A stretch of 64,000 nucleotides of DNA from contig JAFZLQ010000106.1 of the NCBI GenBank assembly GCA_017551425.1, forward strand, positions 1 through 64,000. Reading direction: 5' to 3'. This DNA comes from Bacteroidales bacterium (lineage in GTDB: Bacteria > Bacteroidota > Bacteroidia > Bacteroidales > UBA932). Below the pieces are notes generated by a model. That model had not been told where the DNA came from and did no database searches. It was given only the letters and a program-made list of their open reading frames with translations. Positions 59,838 to 64,000 of the stretch are shown piece after piece; positions within the stretch are counted from its first letter, which is position 1; the number at the start of each line of letters is the position of its first letter. The position numbers were made by a program, and so were the translations under genes.

Positions 59838-60289
59838 GCTTTCCTTCTTTTTGTGGGACGGCAGATGATCTGAATGTCTATGTCGTCGATATGATAGCCC
59901 CTGAAGCGGTGGCCGGTGAGACCGGCGGAGACCTCCTGCAGAAGGTCGTCGGCCTCCACATCGACGAATTCTCCCGTCACCGAATCGTACAGGTGCAGGT
60001 GGCGCCAGGCGTTAATGTCGAACACTATGCGTCCGTTGCAGCTGTAGCGGCGGGCGTAGATGCCTTTGTCGGCAAGGCCCGAGAGGATGTTGTAAACCGT
60101 CGATCTGGCTATCCTGCATTCGGCGCCCGCCTTAACGGCCTCGTAAACGGAGTCTGCGTCGGCGTGTATCATGCCGAGCATGGCCTTGTGTACCGCCAGC
60201 CGCTGGGGCGTAAGCTTGAGCCCGTACGTTTCCAGCATGCGGGAGAAGGTGTCGAGATCCGCCGGACGGCGTTTGTGCCCTTTTCTCAT
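59834..60289 (-). CDS. Fur-family regulator lacking cysteine zinc sites
   Basis: The 151-residue protein has the Fur DNA-binding domain (YGLKLTPQRLAVHKAMLGMI, IARSTVYNILSGLADKGIYA). The dimerisation domain has HLHLYDSVTGEFVDVEAD where classical Fur has His and Cys-x-x-Cys. Both CxxC pairs are missing, so structural zinc is probably absent. The ATG overlaps the recN stop by 4 nt. The regulated genes cannot be named. Confidence 0.82.
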   Translation of the reverse strand: MRKGHKRRPADLDTFSRMLETYGLKLTPQRLAVHKAMLGMIHADADSVYEAVKAGAECRIARSTVYNILSGLADKGIYARRYSCNGRIVFDINAWRHLHLYDSVTGEFVDVEADDLLQEVSAGLTGHRFRGYHIDDIDIQIICRPTKRRKA

Positions 60290-61896
60290 GGCTTGCCGAT
60301 CAGGGCCCTCGCGTTGGCGACGGCTTCGTTGGTTATGACCTCGCCGCTGAGCAGGCGCGCGATTTCCATGACCCGTTCCTCTCCCTGCAGGAGGGCGATT
60401 CCGGAACTGGTACGGCCCGTGGCGGGGTCGAAGGTCTTGCTTACAAGGTAGTGGGCAGAGCCCTTGGCGGCGACCTGCGGCAGGTGGGTGATGGAGAACA
60501 CCTGCATGGTGCGTCCCATGTCGCAGATCATCTGCCCCATCTTTGCCGCGACGCTGCCGGACACGCCGGTGTCGATCTCGTCGAATATCATGGTGGGCAT
60601 GCCGGAGAAGCGGGCCATCAAGGCCTTGAGGCTCAGCATGATGCGGGACAGTTCTCCGCCGGATGCGCACTTTGCGAGCTCAGTGCGGGCGGCGCCGTCG
60701 GCCCCGAACAGGAATGCCACGGAATCTGCTCCGGCGGCTCCCGGTGCGGCCTCCTGCAGCTGCACGGCGAAGCTTGCGCGCTCCAGCTCCAGATACTTGA
60801 GGTGCGAAGTGACTTCCGCAGAGAAAGCTTCCGCCGCCTTTGCACGCAGGTCGTGCAGGCGCCTGCATTCGGCCTCATGGGCCTCCTGAAGCTTTGAGAT
60901 ACGGGATTCGAGTTCCGCTATTCGCTCTTCCAGTTCCGAGGAATCCTGGGCCATTGCGGCATAGCGGTCGCGGACGGCGGCAAGTTCCTCCACCGTCCGG
61001 CAGTCGTGCTTCTTGAGCAGGCGGTACAGCAGGGAGAGCCTCTGCTCCACCTGTTCCAGGCGCTGCGGGGAGGCGTCGATGCGCCCGGCGGCGTCTTCGA
61101 CCTCGGAGAAAATGTCTTCCAGCTCGATTCTGGCGGAATCTATGCGCTGTGCCAGCTCCGCCATGGCGGGAAGGTAACGGCTGGCGTGTTCCAGGGCCTT
61201 TCGCGCCTGCTGGAGCGATTCGCGCACGGAGGCGCCGTCGTCGGTGCCGAAGCTGCCGAGGGCAGTTGCCAGCCGCTCGCGTATCTCCTCGGCATTGCCG
61301 AGCGCAAGCTGCTCTTCTTCAAGCTGTTCCAGTTCTCCTTCGCGCAGCTGCGCAGCCTCGAGTTCGTTGAGCTGGGCTGCGTTGTAGCCGGCGTCTGCCT
61401 GGCTGCGTGCGAGGGCTTCCCGCTCTCCGGCGAGGGAGCTGCGGCATTGCTGCAGCTCGTTCCAGAGCTTGCGGCACCCTGAGCTGTCCGCACCGGCGTA
61501 ACGGTCCAGCAGATTCAGCTGGAACTGCCTGTCGGTAAGCAGCAGGCTCTGGTGCTGGGAATGGATATCGAAGAGGCGCCCGCCAAGTTCCGACAGCTCC
61601 TGGAGCTGCACGGGGCAGTCGTCTATGAAGCTGCGGGATCGGCCCGAGGAATAGAGGACCCGGCGGATTATGCGTTCGCCTTCCGGGGTGTCGAAGATGC
61701 CTTCCACCACGCAATTGTCGGCGCCCTGTCCTATCTGGGAGGCGTCGGCCTTGTCTCCGGCCAGGAGCCCGAGGGCCCCGAGAAGGATGGACTTGCCGGC
61801 GCCGGTCTGGCCCGTGATGATGACAAGACCCTCCGGGAATGTGACGTCCAGAGAGTCTATGAGTACGTAATTGCGTATGTGGAGGCTGCGGAGCAC
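60286..61896 (-). CDS. recN: DNA repair ATPase RecN
   Basis: The 536-residue SMC-like protein has Walker A GQTGAGKS (29-36), a long coiled-coil centre rich in Glu, Leu and Ala, the signature CASGGELSRIMLSLK and Walker B PTMIFDEIDTGVSG. It takes part in double-strand break repair. It lies 3 nt after rpoZ. Confidence 0.95.
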   Translation of the reverse strand: MLRSLHIRNYVLIDSLDVTFPEGLVIITGQTGAGKSILLGALGLLAGDKADASQIGQGADNCVVEGIFDTPEGERIIRRVLYSSGRSRSFIDDCPVQLQELSELGGRLFDIHSQHQSLLLTDRQFQLNLLDRYAGADSSGCRKLWNELQQCRSSLAGEREALARSQADAGYNAAQLNELEAAQLREGELEQLEEEQLALGNAEEIRERLATALGSFGTDDGASVRESLQQARKALEHASRYLPAMAELAQRIDSARIELEDIFSEVEDAAGRIDASPQRLEQVEQRLSLLYRLLKKHDCRTVEELAAVRDRYAAMAQDSSELEERIAELESRISKLQEAHEAECRRLHDLRAKAAEAFSAEVTSHLKYLELERASFAVQLQEAAPGAAGADSVAFLFGADGAARTELAKCASGGELSRIMLSLKALMARFSGMPTMIFDEIDTGVSGSVAAKMGQMICDMGRTMQVFSITHLPQVAAKGSAHYLVSKTFDPATGRTSSGIALLQGEERVMEIARLLSGEVITNEAVANARALIGKP

Positions 61897-61899
61897 TGC

Positions 61900-62223
61900 C
61901 TATTCGGTCTTGCCGTCGGAGGCTGCGAAGCGGTAGCTGAGTTCGCCTTCTTCGAATTCCGTGGTGGCCACGAGACCGGGCTTGGGCTGACGCTCGAAGT
62001 ACTTGGAGATCTCAATCTGCTCCTTGTTTTCGAAAGTCTCTTCCATGGTGTCGCGCTCGCCGCGGAACTCCTCAAGCCTCTTTGCGAGCTCCTTCTTCTC
62101 TGCAAGAGCTATCTGGTTGGCCCTCTGGGCAATGATTACAGTAGTCTCGTAGATGTTTCCGGTGGGGGCTGCAAGGTCTTTGATGTCCCTTGTAACGGTG
62201 TTGTTTGGTACTTTCTTTTCCAT
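61900..62223 (-). CDS. rpoZ: RNA polymerase omega-like subunit
   Basis: The 107-residue protein has the Bacteroidetes omega pattern NIYETTVIIAQRANQIALAE followed by ELAKRLEEF. It helps assembly of RNA polymerase. It lies 3 nt after bamD, a common arrangement in Bacteroidetes. Confidence 0.85.
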   Translation of the reverse strand: MEKKVPNNTVTRDIKDLAAPTGNIYETTVIIAQRANQIALAEKKELAKRLEEFRGERDTMEETFENKEQIEISKYFERQPKPGLVATTEFEEGELSYRFAASDGKTE

Positions 62224-62226
62224 ATT

Positions 62227-63015
62227 CTAATATTTTTCCTTTGTTTTCTTGTAAAGACGGTCAAGTTCGGGGCGCTTTGAGGATTCCGGATATTCTCCGA
62301 TGAAGTTGAGGTAATCGTCGTAGAATATGAGGAAACGCTCCTTCTGCTTGGCCCTTACGCTCAGCAGGGCGTAATTGTAGGAAGCCATGGCCGTGTAGTA
62401 GAGTATGTCTTCACGGTAACGGTTCTCGGCGTCGTCCTTGAGCACGTTGCGGAGAGCCACGCGGGCGGCCTTGTAGTCTTCCATCTTGTAATAGAGATAG
62501 GCGCTCTCGTAGGCCTTGCGGTCCAGGCGTTCCTCAAGGTCGTCGAGCATGTGGTCGCAGACCGAACGGTATTCGCTCGACGGATGGTTGATGAGGTACT
62601 CGTTGATGGCAGTCATGCACTTGTATGTGGGCGTCTGGTCCAGCTCGTAGCGGAGCGTGGAGCGGAAGAGGCAGTCGAGCCTCAGGAATTCCGCGCTCTC
62701 TGCGAACGGGCTCACGGGGAAGTTCCTGATGAAGTTGTCGAAGTTGGTCTCCGCAGTGACGTAATCCTTTGCCCTGTAGTTGCTCAGGCCCCTGTAGTAC
62801 TGCACGGTGTCGTCGCGGGACGTGCCGTTTGTGATGTACGCAAGCGACTCGAACAGCTGGGCGGACTTGGTGTACTTGCCCTGGTTGAAGTAGTCGAACG
62901 CCGCGGTGTACTTGGCCTCGGAGTCGTTGCTCTCCAGGAGCGCCTCGTAGGCGTTCTCGCAGGAAAAGGCGGCTGCGGCCAGCAGTACGGCGGCTATGAT
63001 GTGGATGCGCTTCAT
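62227..63015 (-). CDS. bamD: Outer-membrane assembly lipoprotein BamD
   Basis: I start at the ATG at 63015 (MKRIHIIAAVLLAAAAFSC, 262 residues), where the trxB stop overlaps by 4 nt. The lipobox Cys is residue 19. The rest consists of TPR-like helix pairs (AAFDYFNQGKYTKSAQLFES, QYYRGLSNYRAKDYVTAETN). BamD works with BamA in folding outer-membrane barrels. Confidence 0.9.
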   Translation of the reverse strand: MKRIHIIAAVLLAAAAFSCENAYEALLESNDSEAKYTAAFDYFNQGKYTKSAQLFESLAYITNGTSRDDTVQYYRGLSNYRAKDYVTAETNFDNFIRNFPVSPFAESAEFLRLDCLFRSTLRYELDQTPTYKCMTAINEYLINHPSSEYRSVCDHMLDDLEERLDRKAYESAYLYYKMEDYKAARVALRNVLKDDAENRYREDILYYTAMASYNYALLSVRAKQKERFLIFYDDYLNFIGEYPESSKRPELDRLYKKTKEKY

Positions 63016-63935
63016 TGCTTGAGGAATTTTTCTGCGTCGAGGGCGGCGCGGCAGCCCGATGCGGCCGCGGTGATGGCCTGCCTGTAGCGGGGATCCTGAA
63101 CGTCTCCGGCGGCAAACACGCCCTCCACGTTGGTGGCGGAGGTGCGGCCGTCCGTGACTATGTAACCCTCTGCGTCGGTCTTGACCCACGGTGCGAACAG
63201 GGCGGACTGGGGATTGTGCCCGATGGCGAGGAAGAATCCGTCTATGGCGATGTCGAATACGGTCCCGTCCTTGCGCTCAAGCCGGGCTCCGGTGACTCCG
63301 CTCGCGTCTCCCAGCACCTCGCGGGTGTTGCAGTTCCATAGTATCTCGATGTTGGGCGTTGCCTTGACCTTCTCCTGAAGGGCAACCGAGGCGCGGAAGA
63401 CGTCGCGGCGGACTATCATATAGACCTTGCGGCACAGTCCGGCCAGGTACAAGGCCTCTCCGCATGCGGTGTCTCCTCCGCCCACCACGGCCACGTCCTT
63501 CCTGCGGTAGAAGAAACCGTCGCAGGTGGCGCATGCCGACACGCCCATGCCGCGGAACTTGCTCTCCGAGGGCAGCCCCAGGTAGCGCGCGGTGGCGCCG
63601 GTGGCGATAATCAGGCTTTCGGCCTCCAGCTCGGTGCCGTCGTCTATGCCGATATGGAACGGGCGGGACGACAGGTCTGCCTTGACGGCGACGCCCCTGC
63701 GGATGTCCGCTCCCAGACGTACGGCCTGCTCACGCATATCGTTCATCAGCGCGGTGGCGTCCACGCCTCCGGCAAAACCGGGGTAGTTCTCCACCAGGGT
63801 CGTCATGGTAAGCTGGCCGCCCGGGGCGAGCCCTTCGTACAGGACCGGGCTCAGGGCCGCGCGGGTGGCATATATGGCCGCAGTGTATCCGGCGGGACCT
63901 CCGCCGATTATAAGGCACTTGACTTTTTCCATCAT
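63012..63935 (-). CDS. trxB: Thioredoxin reductase
   Basis: The 307-residue flavoprotein has the FAD loop IIGGGPAGYTAAIYATRA, the redox-active motif CATC (135-138), the NADP loop VAVVGGGDTACGEALYL and VEGVFAAGDVQDPRYRQAIT. It reduces thioredoxin with NADPH. Its ATG overlaps the previous stop by a few bases. Confidence 0.95.
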   Translation of the reverse strand: MMEKVKCLIIGGGPAGYTAAIYATRAALSPVLYEGLAPGGQLTMTTLVENYPGFAGGVDATALMNDMREQAVRLGADIRRGVAVKADLSSRPFHIGIDDGTELEAESLIIATGATARYLGLPSESKFRGMGVSACATCDGFFYRRKDVAVVGGGDTACGEALYLAGLCRKVYMIVRRDVFRASVALQEKVKATPNIEILWNCNTREVLGDASGVTGARLERKDGTVFDIAIDGFFLAIGHNPQSALFAPWVKTDAEGYIVTDGRTSATNVEGVFAAGDVQDPRYRQAITAAASGCRAALDAEKFLKQ

Positions 63936-64000
63936 CGTACTACGGTTACAGTGTTGTTGGGATTGTAGAGGAGGCGCCTCACCGCCGTGTTGGCCTTGCC
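63932..64000 (-). CDS. C-terminal end of an upstream gene
   Basis: Only 22 codons are inside the window (GKANTAVRRLLYNPNNTVTV, then VR and stop). The TGA overlaps the trxB ATG, so it belongs to the same operon. It is too short to identify. Confidence 0.55.
   Translation of the reverse strand, partial: GKANTAVRRLLYNPNNTVTVVR

Overview
This window looks like a chromosomal segment from a GC-rich member of the Bacteroidota, probably order Bacteroidales. The support is direct. Many promoters read TTG-N19/20-TAnnTTTG, the -7/-33 pattern of Bacteroidetes, and Shine-Dalgarno sites are rare. There are NigD-like and fimbrillin-like lipoproteins, a cydAB operon preceded by a DUF4492 gene, and a Bacteroidetes-type RpoZ. 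The division cluster has the gene order usual for this phylum. Family and genus cannot be fixed from the sequence alone. I see no rRNA, tRNA or CRISPR array.

Region 1 (1-18.9 kb, all on the minus strand) is one or two very long, tightly spaced transcription units. Read 5' to 3' (right to left) they encode a small winged-helix protein, a cupin, three tandem paralogues built of NNG-type repeats (one a lipoprotein), another lipoprotein and a DJ-1/PfpI protein. A strong hairpin follows. Then come a tautomerase, a thiamine-diphosphate enzyme, an outer-membrane barrel protein, an MFS transporter and an AGE-family epimerase. The unit ends in a regulatory and glycogen block: STAS, GlgX, STAS, an RsbW-like ATPase, DJ-1, an orphan NMT1-type binding protein and a dCache-HAMP membrane sensor cut by the window edge. 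STAS, ATPase and sensor suggest a partner-switching pathway placed around glycogen debranching.

Region 2 (19-24.2 kb) holds a secreted protein and the cytochrome bd oxidase genes. The bd promoter is overlapped by a perfect 14-bp dyad. Next to it is a fimbrillin-like lipoprotein with a short upstream gene.

Region 3 (24.2-39.5 kb) is accessory DNA, AT-richer in places. It has tandem repeats, two copies of a palindrome-plus-promoter block, a PD-(D/E)XK/DUF2075 helicase with the remnant of a second one, a DUF4298-deoxyribosyltransferase fusion, a likely small RNA, and an AAA+/SF1-helicase gene pair. Ordinary genes lie among these: a GH20-like enzyme, a PPC protein with a C4-dicarboxylate transporter, and a Fur-family regulator with a His-rich metal P-type ATPase. 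The main finding is a REP/RAYT-like system. A diverged Y1 (HUH) transposase at 37887-38765 is flanked by palindromic repeats of the GCTACGTT...AACGTAGC type. Five clusters of these repeats, mostly dimers with a conserved linker, lie between 28.6 and 39.2 kb. A 210-bp block of nested perfect hairpins follows at 39256-39466.

Region 4 (39.5-56.1 kb) is the division and cell-wall cluster mraZ-rsmH-ftsL-ftsI-murE-mraY-murD-ftsW-murG-murC-ftsQ-ftsA-ftsZ, ending in gltX. A palindromic repeat element sits in frame inside murE.

Region 5 (56.1-64 kb) is a second housekeeping and envelope operon: an unidentified gene end, trxB, bamD, rpoZ, recN, a Fur-like regulator, nigD-like, LEA-like, SPOR, rpoN and a secreted protein, closed by an intrinsic terminator.
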